From Paradesertivirga superstes (GTDB lineage Bacteria; Bacteroidota; Bacteroidia; Sphingobacteriales; Sphingobacteriaceae), in NCBI RefSeq assembly GCF_037622515.1, contig NZ_JBBJCN010000006.1:91815-155814 (forward strand): DNA of 64,000 nucleotides, given 5' to 3'. Within the stretch, counting starts at the first letter, position 1, and each line of letters begins with the position of its first letter. The position numbers were made by a program, and so were the translations under genes. Positions 25,790 to 35,660 of this stretch are shown in pieces. Below the pieces are notes generated by a model. It did no database searches. It was not told the DNA's origin and worked only from the letters and a program-made list of their open reading frames with translations.

Positions 25790-26399
25790 ACCAGGTTGAA
25801 ATTTCACTTATAAACACCAAAGGCACCTTGGGATAAAAAATTATAGTAATAATGATTCCTGCCAGCGCCCCAAAAAAATGGGCATCATGATTTATCGTTC
25901 CGGATTGTTTGGACGCATAGGCACTATACATTAAATACAATACACCGAAAACTACCGCAGGAATGGGAATGGGAATAAAAAAAATGTAAAAACTGGTAAG
26001 CGGATCGAAAAGAATATAGCTGAAAACTACCGCCGATACCGCACCTGAAGCACCCAGACTATTGTACCAAAAGTGATCCTTATGTTTTAGAATGGTACTT
26101 AAGTCGCTTAAAGCAAGACTGGCGATATACAAAATCGCAAATTGCCATGAGCCAATAATTCTCTCTAATGTAAAGGCAAAAAAGTAATATGAGAGCATAT
26201 TCATAAACAAATGGCTGTAATCCTTATGTATTAATCCACTTGTAAAAATAGAATACACCCGCTCTCCCCTATGAACACTGTAAGGATGCAGCATAAATTT
26301 TCCGTACACCTGCTGATTTGAAAAAGCATAGAGACTGGTGACAATGGTTAACAGAAAAATAATGCTTGCAACAGGTGTTTCCAGTAAATAATATTCCAT
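25782..26399 (-). CDS. Rhomboid family intramembrane serine protease
   Basis: A 205-residue membrane protein with six predicted helices. The catalytic dyad is visible as Ser118 in 'LGASGAV' and His174 in 'HDAHFFGALAG'; 'HLFMNMLSYY' (His63, Asn67) supplies the oxyanion residues of helix 2. It cleaves membrane-anchored proteins within the bilayer. Single gene, convergent with the hypothetical protein. Confidence 0.92.
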   Translation of the reverse strand: MEYYLLETPVASIIFLLTIVTSLYAFSNQQVYGKFMLHPYSVHRGERVYSIFTSGLIHKDYSHLFMNMLSYYFFAFTLERIIGSWQFAILYIASLALSDLSTILKHKDHFWYNSLGASGAVSAVVFSYILFDPLTSFYIFFIPIPIPAVVFGVLYLMYSAYASKQSGTINHDAHFFGALAGIIITIIFYPKVPLVFISEISTWFT

Positions 26400-26799
26400 A
26401 GCTCTAATCTCAATTTTTGAAAAATAGCATTAATGAAGGGAAATAGACGAAAATATTTGAATTTACTCTGTGCATTGTTTGAAACCCGCACTCAAATTTA
26501 TTTTTAATTTGTCATTTGATGTGTTTATCAATTGTAAATAATGCTACCTTTTCCTTATCACTAATAATTATATTGCGACGAGGTGCCGAATGAATTAATT
26601 CCATTCAGGATGCTTAAAAAGCAAGCGGTCTCAATATGTTATGACAGAGTTAAATATTAGACTAATATGAAACCACATGAGCCTGTCCGAAAAACAAGCG
26701 GGCTTAGCGAAGCGTTCTTATGAACACCTCAAAAAATAAATACCCGTGAAAAATAAGCTCATGCAAACTTCATAACCTATAAGAATCAATTATATTCAA
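26400..26799. repeat. Intergenic region with a REP-like element
   Basis: No gene is seen. A degenerate GCCTGTCCG...AGCGGGC palindrome lies at 26681-26703 and is followed by 'TTAGCGAAGCGTTCTTATGAACACCTCA'-like sequence that recurs at about 45930-45970. The rest is AT-rich and likely carries promoters for the rhomboid and peptidase T genes. Confidence 0.5.
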
Positions 26800-28053
26800 A
26801 TGAAAAATTTAGATAATTATCGTTTTACTGTACTGGAAAGATTTCTGAGATATGTTACCATACACACAACGTCCGATCCTCATTCCCCTACTAATCCTTC
26901 CACAGAGCGCCAGAAAGATTTGGGGAAAATTCTGGTTGAGGAATTAAAAGAAATCGGCATTACGGATGCCGAAATTGATGAATACGGATATGTGTATGCA
27001 ACGATACCATCGACAACAGAGAAAGATGTGCCCGTTATCTGCTTTTGCTCTCATATGGACACCTCTCCTGATTGCAGCGGCGAGAATGTGAAGCCCATAG
27101 TTCATACCAATTATCAGGGACAGGATTTAATCCTGCCTGATGACCCTTCACAAATTATTAAAAAAACAGAGCATCCCGACCTTCAGTTTCAGATTGGGAA
27201 CGATATTATTACGGCAAGCGGAACCACACTTTTGGGCTCGGATAATAAAGCCGGACTTGCAGAAATCGTAGATGCGGCAAACTTCTTTATAACTCACCCG
27301 GAAATAAAGCACGGAAAGATCCGCATTCTTTTTACCCCGGATGAAGAAGTTGGCAGGGGAGTAGAAAAAGTCGACATGACAAAATTAGGGGCTCAATTTG
27401 CTTATACTGTTGATGGCGAGGCCGCCGGAACCATTGAGAACGAAACTTTTTCGGCAGACGCGGCTATCTTAACGGTCAGAGGGGTAAGCTCTCATCCTGG
27501 TTTCGCCAAAGGCAAAATGGAAAGTGCGATTAAAATTGCATCCGAGATTGTAGCCAACCTTCCGAAAGATAGATTAAGTCCGGAAAGCACTTTTAATTAC
27601 GATGGTTTTATTCATCCTGTAGCCATTAACGGAACCGTAGAGGAGGCAACTATTGAGTTTATATTAAGAGATTTTGATGAGGCCGAGTTAAAAAATTATA
27701 AAAGACTGCTGCTTGCCATAGGTGATGAAGTGCTTGAAGGTTATCCTAACTCTGATTTTACCTTAGAAATTAAAGAGCAGTACAGAAACATGAAAACTGT
27801 ATTGGAAAACTATCCGCAAATTACTGAATATGCTGAAATGGCTGTTCAACGCATAGGCCTTCAGCCAACGCTTCGTAGTATTCGCGGCGGAACCGACGGC
27901 TCCCGTTTATCCTTTATGGGTTTACCCTGCCCCAACATATTTGCCGGAGAGCATGCCTTTCATAGTAAGCAGGAGTGGGTTTCGGTTCAGGATATGCAGA
28001 AGGCGGTAAAAATGATCGTAAATCTTGCAGTGATCTGGGAGGAGAAATCATGA
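26800..28053 (+). CDS. pepT: Peptidase T (tripeptidase)
   Basis: A 417-residue M20-family aminotripeptidase, the usual length for PepT. Zinc ligands and catalytic residues are clear: 'CSHMDTSPDCSG' (His85, Asp87), 'LLGSDNKAG' (Asp148), 'TPDEEVGRG' (Glu182/183), 'VDGEAAGTIENETF' and the C-terminal 'GGTDGSRLSFMGLPCPN' plus 'GEHAFHSKQEW'. It trims N-terminal residues from tripeptides in the cytoplasm. Stands alone before the two-component genes. Confidence 0.96.
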   Translation: MKNLDNYRFTVLERFLRYVTIHTTSDPHSPTNPSTERQKDLGKILVEELKEIGITDAEIDEYGYVYATIPSTTEKDVPVICFCSHMDTSPDCSGENVKPIVHTNYQGQDLILPDDPSQIIKKTEHPDLQFQIGNDIITASGTTLLGSDNKAGLAEIVDAANFFITHPEIKHGKIRILFTPDEEVGRGVEKVDMTKLGAQFAYTVDGEAAGTIENETFSADAAILTVRGVSSHPGFAKGKMESAIKIASEIVANLPKDRLSPESTFNYDGFIHPVAINGTVEEATIEFILRDFDEAELKNYKRLLLAIGDEVLEGYPNSDFTLEIKEQYRNMKTVLENYPQITEYAEMAVQRIGLQPTLRSIRGGTDGSRLSFMGLPCPNIFAGEHAFHSKQEWVSVQDMQKAVKMIVNLAVIWEEKS

Positions 28054-28163
28054 TAAAATGCTTCCGGGCGTTTGTGAGCGAAATTTTAGTCGCCAATTAA
28101 ACGCCTTTGGTCTAAAATCCCCCCGCTTTGGGCTCATATTCCAATTTAAATGAGGGATGAAAG

Positions 28164-28171
28164 TATCTTTG
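28164..28171 (+). promoter_or_regulatory. Bacteroidota -7 box TATCTTTG next to a start codon
   Basis: TATCTTTG, a perfect TAnnTTTG match, ends 4 bases before the ATG of the histidine kinase gene. As at 24793, the predicted transcript start falls on or beside the start codon. The preceding sequence lacks a clear -33 TTG at the ideal distance. Confidence 0.5.
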
Positions 28172-28175
28172 TATA

Positions 28176-29243
28176 ATGGCATTAAAGAATCTGAGCATAA
28201 CTAAATATCTCACTCCTGCTTTCCACATATTATTCTGGGGATTGATTATTATCTCACCTTATTTATTTCGAAATCCAAATACCTGGGAAGGATTTAAACC
28301 ATGGCATTATAAGCTGATTATTAATAATGCAACGCTCGCATTACTTTTTTACTTCAACGCATTTGTACTATATCCTAAAGTTTATAAATCTAAAGGCTTA
28401 GTAATTTACCTGCTTACCGTAATCGCCGTAATCATAGCCTTAATGGCTTTTTCACGGTTCGTTGATAGCCAGCTCTTCGCAGAAATGAGAAATTTCAATA
28501 AGGGCCGGCGCGGCGGAGGCCGTGGAGGTGATCGCTGGTTCAGATGGTATATTACGAACATCGTTACCTATGTATTTATCATGGGGATAAGCTTTAGCTA
28601 CCGGGTAATAAAAGATACTAATCAGCTCGAAAAGATCCGCAAAGAGAATGAAAATGAAATGTTAAAGTCTGAACTGACATTTTTACGCTCGCAGGTTAGT
28701 CCGCACTTTATGTTTAATGTTTTAAACACACTGGTATCTCTTGCCAGAAAGAAATCTGATCTGATGGAGCCCTCTCTGATACAGCTCTCCAACTTAATGC
28801 GATATATGCTTTATGAAAGTAACGAAGACAGGATACATTTAGAACAGGAGGTAGAGTATTTAAGAAGTTACATCGATTTGCAAATGCTACGTTTTGGAGA
28901 TGATGTAAAGATCGAACTAAACGTTTCAAAAGATCTTGAAGGATATGACATTGAGCCAATGCTGCTCATCGCCTTTGTCGAGAACGCTTTTAAGCATGGT
29001 ATCGGGATGATTGAAGAACCCGTAATTAAGATTTTTCTATCAATGGATAAAACCAAACATTGGCTGGAATTCAGGGTTGAAAATAACATATCCCCACAAG
29101 AAGGATCAAAGGATAAAAACTCGGGAATAGGTTTGATTAATATGAAAAGACGGCTGGAGCTATTGTATAAAGACCGTTACATTTTAGAAACCCGTAAAAT
29201 CGGAAATATCTTTGTATCTGATCTAAAAGTTCGTCTCAAATGA
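28176..29243 (+). CDS. Sensor histidine kinase, LytS/YehU type
   Basis: A 355-residue kinase. Four membrane helices fill residues 15-145 with an Arg/Gly-rich loop 'GRRGGGRGGDRW' near 110-120. The His_kinase domain begins with 'LRSQVSPHFMFNVLNTLVSL', His177 being the phospho-acceptor; an HATPase_c fold follows with 'AFVENAFKHGIG' and 'NSGIGLINMKRRL'. It passes phosphate to the LytTR regulator whose gene overlaps its stop by 4 bases. The signal is unknown. Confidence 0.94.
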   Translation: MALKNLSITKYLTPAFHILFWGLIIISPYLFRNPNTWEGFKPWHYKLIINNATLALLFYFNAFVLYPKVYKSKGLVIYLLTVIAVIIALMAFSRFVDSQLFAEMRNFNKGRRGGGRGGDRWFRWYITNIVTYVFIMGISFSYRVIKDTNQLEKIRKENENEMLKSELTFLRSQVSPHFMFNVLNTLVSLARKKSDLMEPSLIQLSNLMRYMLYESNEDRIHLEQEVEYLRSYIDLQMLRFGDDVKIELNVSKDLEGYDIEPMLLIAFVENAFKHGIGMIEEPVIKIFLSMDKTKHWLEFRVENNISPQEGSKDKNSGIGLINMKRRLELLYKDRYILETRKIGNIFVSDLKVRLK

Positions 29244-29956
29244 TTAAATGCCTGGTAGTTGATGATGAGAGATTAGCAATTGAGCTAATGGAAGACAATA
29301 TCCGTCAGGTTCCATTTTTAGAACTGGTTGGCAGCTGCAAGAATGCAATGGAAGCAATGAAATTTCTCAGCCAGCAAACAGTTGATTTGATTTTTCTTGA
29401 TATCCAAATGCCCGGCTTATCCGGATTACAGTTTGTAAACAGCCTGGCTAGCCCGCCTTTAATAATTTTTGTGACGGCGTATGAAAAATACGCTGTTGAG
29501 GGATTCAATCTGGATGTACTGGATTATCTGATCAAACCCGTATCCTTTGAACGATTTTTCAAGGCCGCCAATAAGGCATTGGATCTTATTAATTTACGAA
29601 ATCAGGTTTCTGCTCCATCTCAAGCCGCCGCTTCAACCGATTGCTTGTTTGTAAATGCCGACTATTCACTGGTTAAAATAAATATTAGTGAAATCCTTTA
29701 CATAGAAGGCCTTAAGGATTACATAAAAATTTATTTATCTGATACCGAAAAGCCGGTAATAACTCGCTTAAGCATGAGATATATGGAAGAAAAACTTCCT
29801 TCCGAAAGGTTTATGCGTGTCCATAAATCATATATAATATCGCTTGAAAAGTTAATCTCATTTAAGAAAAACAGAGTGCTTCTGCCTTCATTTGAGGTAC
29901 CCGTCAGCGACAATTACCGGGACGCATTATTAACATATATGGGACAACAACAGTAA
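29240..29956 (+). CDS. LytTR response regulator
   Basis: A 238-residue regulator. The receiver domain has 'VDDERLAI', phospho-acceptor Asp54 in 'FLDIQMPGLSG', and the Lys in 'YLIKPVSFER'. The LytTR DNA-binding domain covers residues 135-235 ('FVNADYSLVKINISEILYIE', 'FMRVHKSYIISLEKL'). Overlaps the kinase gene by 4 bases. Two outer-membrane receptor genes follow 80 bases later and are its likely targets, as position suggests. Confidence 0.95.
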   Translation: MIKCLVVDDERLAIELMEDNIRQVPFLELVGSCKNAMEAMKFLSQQTVDLIFLDIQMPGLSGLQFVNSLASPPLIIFVTAYEKYAVEGFNLDVLDYLIKPVSFERFFKAANKALDLINLRNQVSAPSQAAASTDCLFVNADYSLVKINISEILYIEGLKDYIKIYLSDTEKPVITRLSMRYMEEKLPSERFMRVHKSYIISLEKLISFKKNRVLLPSFEVPVSDNYRDALLTYMGQQQ

Positions 29957-30037
29957 ACGGCTATATATCATTTCAATCAACTTCAATATAGCAGGTATTA
30001 AGCTGCATAATTATTAAACAATCGCTATTCAACACGT

Positions 30038-32875
30038 ATGAAACAATTATTTTTACTGGTACTGCTGTTTATAACTGGCAACAGTATTTTCGCCCAGTCG
30101 GGGCGTGAGGTTAGTGGTGTGGTACGTGATTCTGCGGGACTAAGTGTTATAGCCGCGACGATAAAACTAAGTTCTGCTAATGATACATTATTAACACGCA
30201 CGGATATCGACGGGCTGTTTAGCTTTCGAAGTGTTAAATCATCCCAATTTGTAATAACAATCAGCAGCCTGGGTTATTCCGATGTGATTAAAAGATTTTT
30301 ATACGCTGAGGGAACAACTCCGCTAAAACTGGAACCCTTTGTATTAAGACCACAAAGCAATCTTTTAAAAGAAGTTGTGATTTCCGGAGCAGCACCAGTT
30401 GTCGTTAAACAAGATACTGTAGAGTACCGGGCAAGTGATTTCCCGGTAAGAGAGAATTCTGTGGCCGAGGACGTCATTAAAAAACTACCCGGCGTAGAAG
30501 TAGATAAAGACGGCAACGTAACTACTCAGGGCAAGAGCGTTACGAGAGTACGGGTAAATGGAAAAGATTATTTTGATGGCGACTTAAAAACAGCCACTCA
30601 GGGATTACCTGCAGATATTATTGAAAAAATTCAAATAGTAGATGACTATGGTGACCAGGCTAACATCACAGGTATACGGGAAGGCGAAGCCGATAAAATT
30701 ATAAACATTACCATCAGACCCGACCGTATGAAGGGAAGCGTAATCAGCGGAACTGCCGGAGGCGGAGATCAGGAACGCTATATCGTATCTGGCCAGGGAC
30801 AGTTTATGAACAACGATCGCCAGCTGGACCTGCGATTAAACTCTAACAATACCAACACTTCTCCCTTTAACTTTGGAGGAGGAGGAGGCCGCGGATTTGG
30901 CGGTGGTGGCGGAGGTGGCCGTGGTGGTGGCGGTACCGGTGGTGGTGGCGGCGGATTTGGCGGTGGCGGATTTGGTACACCCGGAGGGATAACCAATACG
31001 ACAGCCGGCGGACTTAATTACAGAGACAATTTGGGTAAGAAGGTCGCTATAAACGGTAGTTACCGGTTTAATGTCAGAAATACGAATGCGATTTCAAACA
31101 GTTTCGGAACGTCTTATTTTAGCGCAGATTCTGTAAAGTTTAACACTTCTGCTGATTCTGAAAGCGGTAACAATAATCATAGTGCCAATTTCAATTTGGA
31201 ATATGCAATAGATAGCTTAAACTACTTTCGGATAACCCCCTATTTTAGTATCGGCTCAACCGATTCTGATGGATCAACTAATCTTAGGCAGGAATATTCT
31301 ACCGGGTCCCTGGAAGATCAGTTCACTGATCAGTTTAGCAATTCCAATAGTCCTTCGTTTGGCGGTAATCTTATTTATAATCACCGGTTCAGAAAATTAG
31401 GCAGGAACTTCTCTCTCGGATTAAACCTTAATGATTCTGATAACGACAACGATCAGGATGTGATTGATCGTTTTACTTATTATAACCCTAATGTTGATTC
31501 CACATCTCACAGACTTATAGAAACAAGCAATAAACGATTTAACTCTAATGCTAACGCAACTTACAGTGAGCCTCTTGGCAAGCATGGCCGTTTGGATTTC
31601 GGTTATAATTATTCAATATCCGATTATAAAAACAGTCGTATCACCAATGTCTATGACGGAGAAATCCCTGTCATAAACAATGCATTAAGCAATATATACG
31701 ATTACTCATTTACGACCAACCGATTTAGCTTAAACTATAGATTTGAAAGACCAAAACTTTATAATTTTACTGTTGGCTTAACAGCTCAGCCGACATTACT
31801 AAAAGGATACTCCTTAACCAATAATGTGGCTTCTAAAAGGGAAGGCTTTAACTTTTTTCCTACAGCACGATTTGATTATAGTTTCGGCCGATCCAGATCT
31901 TTAACTATCAACTATAATGGAAGAAGTAACGAACCAAGTTTTAATCAAATTCAACCTGTGCGTGATGTTTCAAATCCATTAAGACCTATTGTAGGTAACC
32001 CAGGGCTAAACTCGGCCTTCACTCAGTCAATTAACATCAGGTACAACACAACAGATCCCTCTTCAGGCTTATTTTTCAATACCGGCATTTTCGGAAATCT
32101 GACGAATAATCAAATAACAAGGGATATTGTAAGATATGAGGAAGATATATTGGTAGAAGGACAGGCTACTAAAAGGACCATTCAGGAAACAAGGTATTTA
32201 AATACTGATGGCTATTACTCAACAAATGCCTTTTACTCATTAGGAAAACCTTTTGCAGAAAGGAAATACCGTTTATCGTTAAATGGAAATGTCAGGTATA
32301 CCAATGACGTTACATTTACCGACAGCCAAAAAAATATTGGCAGAGACTGGACTCTGTCTCAAAGCCTTCGCTTACAAATAAATCCCAATCAGAATGTTGA
32401 AATATATCCAGCCATTGGTTACCGGAGAACATTTTTAAACTACACATTATCAGATAATGCTGATACTAAAGCCAGCACATGGAATTACGATCTGAACGGC
32501 CGTTTGTTCTTCCTTAAAACTTTCATTGTAGGTTTTGATATAAGTAAAAATATTAATAAAGGATATCGCTCTATACAGGCAAATCCACTTATCATTAATG
32601 CTTATCTTGAAAAACAGTTTTTTAACAAACGCGGAACATTCAGAATACAAGGGTTCGATTTGAAAAATGAAGGCACCGTTCTTGGAATATCCCAGAATGC
32701 TAATACAATAACCAGTAGCCAGACCAACCGCCTAACCAGGTATTTTATGGCGACCCTGAGCTTTAGAATTCAAAAGTTCCCGGGAGGAATGCAGCCAAAC
32801 TTTGATAGTGAAAGAGGAGAAAACAGGGGCAACCGCGAGGGACAACAGCCCCGGGGAGATAGGGGAAACTTTTAA
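30038..32875 (+). CDS. TonB-type outer-membrane beta-barrel receptor, copy 1
   Basis: A 945-residue outer-membrane protein. Signal peptide (MKQLFLLVLLFITGNSIFAQ), CarboxypepD_reg-like domain at 22-105 ('REVSGVVRDSAGLSVIAATI'), plug at 110-230 ('LPGVEVDKDGNVTTQGKSV'), then a large barrel. Between plug and barrel, residues about 275-320 form a Gly-rich tract (repeated GGGG, FGGG). The C-terminus is hydrophilic with 'ENRGNREGQQPRGD'. It is of the OMP_b-brl family without a SusD partner, so likely not a classic glycan importer. Paralogous to the next gene. Confidence 0.85.
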   Translation: MKQLFLLVLLFITGNSIFAQSGREVSGVVRDSAGLSVIAATIKLSSANDTLLTRTDIDGLFSFRSVKSSQFVITISSLGYSDVIKRFLYAEGTTPLKLEPFVLRPQSNLLKEVVISGAAPVVVKQDTVEYRASDFPVRENSVAEDVIKKLPGVEVDKDGNVTTQGKSVTRVRVNGKDYFDGDLKTATQGLPADIIEKIQIVDDYGDQANITGIREGEADKIINITIRPDRMKGSVISGTAGGGDQERYIVSGQGQFMNNDRQLDLRLNSNNTNTSPFNFGGGGGRGFGGGGGGGRGGGGTGGGGGGFGGGGFGTPGGITNTTAGGLNYRDNLGKKVAINGSYRFNVRNTNAISNSFGTSYFSADSVKFNTSADSESGNNNHSANFNLEYAIDSLNYFRITPYFSIGSTDSDGSTNLRQEYSTGSLEDQFTDQFSNSNSPSFGGNLIYNHRFRKLGRNFSLGLNLNDSDNDNDQDVIDRFTYYNPNVDSTSHRLIETSNKRFNSNANATYSEPLGKHGRLDFGYNYSISDYKNSRITNVYDGEIPVINNALSNIYDYSFTTNRFSLNYRFERPKLYNFTVGLTAQPTLLKGYSLTNNVASKREGFNFFPTARFDYSFGRSRSLTINYNGRSNEPSFNQIQPVRDVSNPLRPIVGNPGLNSAFTQSINIRYNTTDPSSGLFFNTGIFGNLTNNQITRDIVRYEEDILVEGQATKRTIQETRYLNTDGYYSTNAFYSLGKPFAERKYRLSLNGNVRYTNDVTFTDSQKNIGRDWTLSQSLRLQINPNQNVEIYPAIGYRRTFLNYTLSDNADTKASTWNYDLNGRLFFLKTFIVGFDISKNINKGYRSIQANPLIINAYLEKQFFNKRGTFRIQGFDLKNEGTVLGISQNANTITSSQTNRLTRYFMATLSFRIQKFPGGMQPNFDSERGENRGNREGQQPRGDRGNF

Positions 32876-32879
32876 AATT

Positions 32880-32904
32880 AAGCAGCTTCATCGCTGCTTT
32901 TTTT
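32880..32904 (+). terminator. Terminator or attenuator between the two receptor genes
   Basis: AAGCAGC/GCTGCTT stem with a 6-base loop and a run of seven T. It starts 4 bases after the first receptor's stop and ends only 5 bases before the ATG of the second, so it could lower expression of the second gene relative to the first. Confidence 0.75.
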
Positions 32905-32909
32905 AGCTT

Positions 32910-35636
32910 ATGAAAAAACGTTTAGTCACCTTAGTATTGTTATTGCTTTCGGTTTTTACTTTTGCCCAAACCCGGGAGATAAAGGGGCTTGTGCAAGACT
33001 CTTCGGCTTTAAGCGTGATTTCTGCAACTGTAAAGCTCACCAGCAGTAAGGATACCCTGATATCAATCACTGATATCGAAGGAAAATTTTCTTTTCGAAG
33101 CGTAAAATCACCTGAATTTTCTCTTACCATAACGAACCTGGGCTTCATGCCCTATACCAAAGTATATTCATTTAGTGCAGCGACCCCTGCAATCAACCTG
33201 CCTGTGATCATTATGGCAGCCAACCCAAACCAGCTGAGTGAAGTGGTAATATCGGGCGTTGCTCCGGTTACCGTTAAAGAAGATACATTACAATTCAATG
33301 CTGCAGCTTACCCGGTAAGCGAAGGCTCTGCTGTTGAAGAGGTGCTGAAGAAGTTGCCTGGCATTGTTGTGGATAAAGATGGCAATGTAGAAGCCGAAGG
33401 AAAGAAGGTCGCCCGTATCAGGATCAACGGCAAGGATTTTTTTGGAGGCGATGTACAGACGGCCACTCAAAACTTACCTGCAGACATTATTAAAAACATC
33501 CAGATAATTGATGATTATGGGGATGAGGCAAACCTTACGGGAGTGAAAACGGGAGATCCTGAAAAAATCATTAATATTACCATACTACCGGGCAAAAACA
33601 AAGGATCATATGGTAATGCGGGTCTTGCCGGAGGCAATATAGAGCGATACTCCGGTAATTTTAATTTAACAAATTTTTTAGAGGAACGCAGGTTTGCAGT
33701 ACAGGCACTGGCGAATAATCTAAATCGAAACGGTTTTAATTTTGACGGGGGTGGCCGAGGCGGAGGCGCAAGGGGCGCGAATTTTGGAGGTGGATTAACT
33801 AACGGAAACGGCTTTACTAATTCTCTTTCAGCAGGAATTGACTATCAAAATATTTACGGTAAAAAAATAAACTATGGTGGAAGTTACAGCTATGCCGGGA
33901 CTAGCAACAATGCATTAAGCAATTCTTTTACCCAAAGCTTCAACAGCAACGATACAACATTAAACAAACGCGATAATAACAGTACCTCAAAAAATCTCAA
34001 CCAGCGATTTACCGGAAATTTTGAGTATCGGGTAAACAAAGGTAATTACATCAAAATAAGCCCTTACTTTTCATACAACAATTCTGAAAATACCAGTGCC
34101 GGAGTATCCCGCTTAAGCCGTTCCAAATACTATACCTTTAACAACAATACTTCCGCGAACAACTCTCTTGCGCCCAACTACGGTACTGATTTGATTTACA
34201 GCTACAAATTCAAAAAGAGAGGACGAAATCTCACCTTAAATACCTCTTTAAATTTTTCCGGCAGAGAGCAGAACCGCGATTCGTATAATATCTACGACCG
34301 TATCGACTCTAATAAAACACCTGTTAGCATAACAAATACTATCCAGGATCAGTTTAATGGCTCGGACAACCAAAATATGCGCACGAATATTAAGGCGGCC
34401 TATAATGAGCCTATAGGAAAAACCTCGTTTCTGGAGTTCAGCTACGCATGGAATAAGTCCGATTCCCGTAGTGTCAGAGATGTAGTCGATACAAACCCTG
34501 TTACAGGAGAAGAAGTTTACAATTCCCTGCAAAGCAATGATTTTAAATATCAGTTCACTACTAATAGAATTGGACTGAGCTTTCGTGGAAGAAAGCCAAA
34601 ATATAATTACACGGTTGGTGTTGTCGCTCAACCTTCTTTATTAACAGGACAAAACATAGGGAAGAATGTACATACTACTAAAGAAAACTTTAACATAATA
34701 CCTACTGTTCGTTTTGCCTATAACTTCTCCAAAACACATTCTCTGACCTTAAATTATAATGGATCCAGCTTTGAACCTGGTTTTCAGCAATTACAACCAC
34801 TGCGCGACAGTTCTAACTTAAATAATATAATAGTTGGAAACCCTGAATTGAACGCTGAAGTTACTCACCGGCTTAGTTTTAATTACCGGAAGTCTGACTC
34901 AAACACCCAGGCGGGAAAACTCTTTGTAGCTAATATTTCCTTTGACCAGGTATACGATAAAATTGTTAGCAGCTTGTACAATGCTAAAACAGGAACGGCC
35001 AGAACCACAACTTACCAAAACACAGATGGTTTTTTTGGAGTGAACGGCAATATATCCTATACCCATCCATTTGCCAGGCGCAAATACACTGTTACCGTTG
35101 CCAGTGTAGGTAATTACAACAACAGCGCCTCCTTTACAGATGATTTCAGAAATGAGGGAAACAATTGGACCATAATGCCCAGAGCAAGCTTCAGGATGGA
35201 TATAAAAGACATTGTGGACGTTAATCTGGCTGCAGATTACCGGCTTAGAAAGTCGAAAATTGTGTTTGAAAACCGGACCAACCAGTCTGAAAGCAAGACT
35301 TTAAACTTATCTATGGGCGGAAGAAATTTCTTCTTTAAAAAATATACTCTGGGCTACGACTTCACCAAACAGCTTAATTATGGTTATCAGTCAATAAGCA
35401 ACAATCCCAATTTGCTAAATGTGTACTTTGAACGCAGGTTATTAAAGCAAAACATGGGTACATTACGCTTGCAGGGCTATGATCTATTTAACCAGAATGT
35501 CGGGATTTCACGTGTAGTAAATGCCAATAATATAACCGATAGTCAAAGTAACAGATTAGCAAGATACTTTCTGGTTTCATTTAATCTGCAGGTAAGAAAA
35601 TTTACTAAAGGAAGTAAAATGCCTCCTTCTGAATAA
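32910..35636 (+). CDS. TonB-type outer-membrane beta-barrel receptor, copy 2
   Basis: A 908-residue paralogue of the preceding receptor with the same layout: signal peptide (MKKRLVTLVLLLLSVFTFAQ), CarboxypepD_reg-like domain ('KGLVQDSSALSVISATVKLT'), plug ('LPGIVVDKDGNVEAEGKKV'), barrel ending 'NLQVRKFTKGSKMP'. The Gly-rich linker is shorter here ('GGGRGGGARGANFGGG'). Tandem duplication followed by divergence is the simplest reading. Position behind the LytS/LytTR pair suggests a shared control. Confidence 0.85.
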   Translation: MKKRLVTLVLLLLSVFTFAQTREIKGLVQDSSALSVISATVKLTSSKDTLISITDIEGKFSFRSVKSPEFSLTITNLGFMPYTKVYSFSAATPAINLPVIIMAANPNQLSEVVISGVAPVTVKEDTLQFNAAAYPVSEGSAVEEVLKKLPGIVVDKDGNVEAEGKKVARIRINGKDFFGGDVQTATQNLPADIIKNIQIIDDYGDEANLTGVKTGDPEKIINITILPGKNKGSYGNAGLAGGNIERYSGNFNLTNFLEERRFAVQALANNLNRNGFNFDGGGRGGGARGANFGGGLTNGNGFTNSLSAGIDYQNIYGKKINYGGSYSYAGTSNNALSNSFTQSFNSNDTTLNKRDNNSTSKNLNQRFTGNFEYRVNKGNYIKISPYFSYNNSENTSAGVSRLSRSKYYTFNNNTSANNSLAPNYGTDLIYSYKFKKRGRNLTLNTSLNFSGREQNRDSYNIYDRIDSNKTPVSITNTIQDQFNGSDNQNMRTNIKAAYNEPIGKTSFLEFSYAWNKSDSRSVRDVVDTNPVTGEEVYNSLQSNDFKYQFTTNRIGLSFRGRKPKYNYTVGVVAQPSLLTGQNIGKNVHTTKENFNIIPTVRFAYNFSKTHSLTLNYNGSSFEPGFQQLQPLRDSSNLNNIIVGNPELNAEVTHRLSFNYRKSDSNTQAGKLFVANISFDQVYDKIVSSLYNAKTGTARTTTYQNTDGFFGVNGNISYTHPFARRKYTVTVASVGNYNNSASFTDDFRNEGNNWTIMPRASFRMDIKDIVDVNLAADYRLRKSKIVFENRTNQSESKTLNLSMGGRNFFFKKYTLGYDFTKQLNYGYQSISNNPNLLNVYFERRLLKQNMGTLRLQGYDLFNQNVGISRVVNANNITDSQSNRLARYFLVSFNLQVRKFTKGSKMPPSE

Positions 35637-35660
35637 AACCTCGAATCTCCAATTCAGTCT

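Noticed and set aside
30778..30996. Antisense proline-rich open frame
   Set aside because: It is the complement of the Gly-rich tract of receptor copy 1; low-complexity shadow.
30038..35636. SusC/SusD polysaccharide utilisation locus
   Set aside because: No SusD-like lipoprotein follows either receptor and the barrel family is OMP_b-brl, not SusC.
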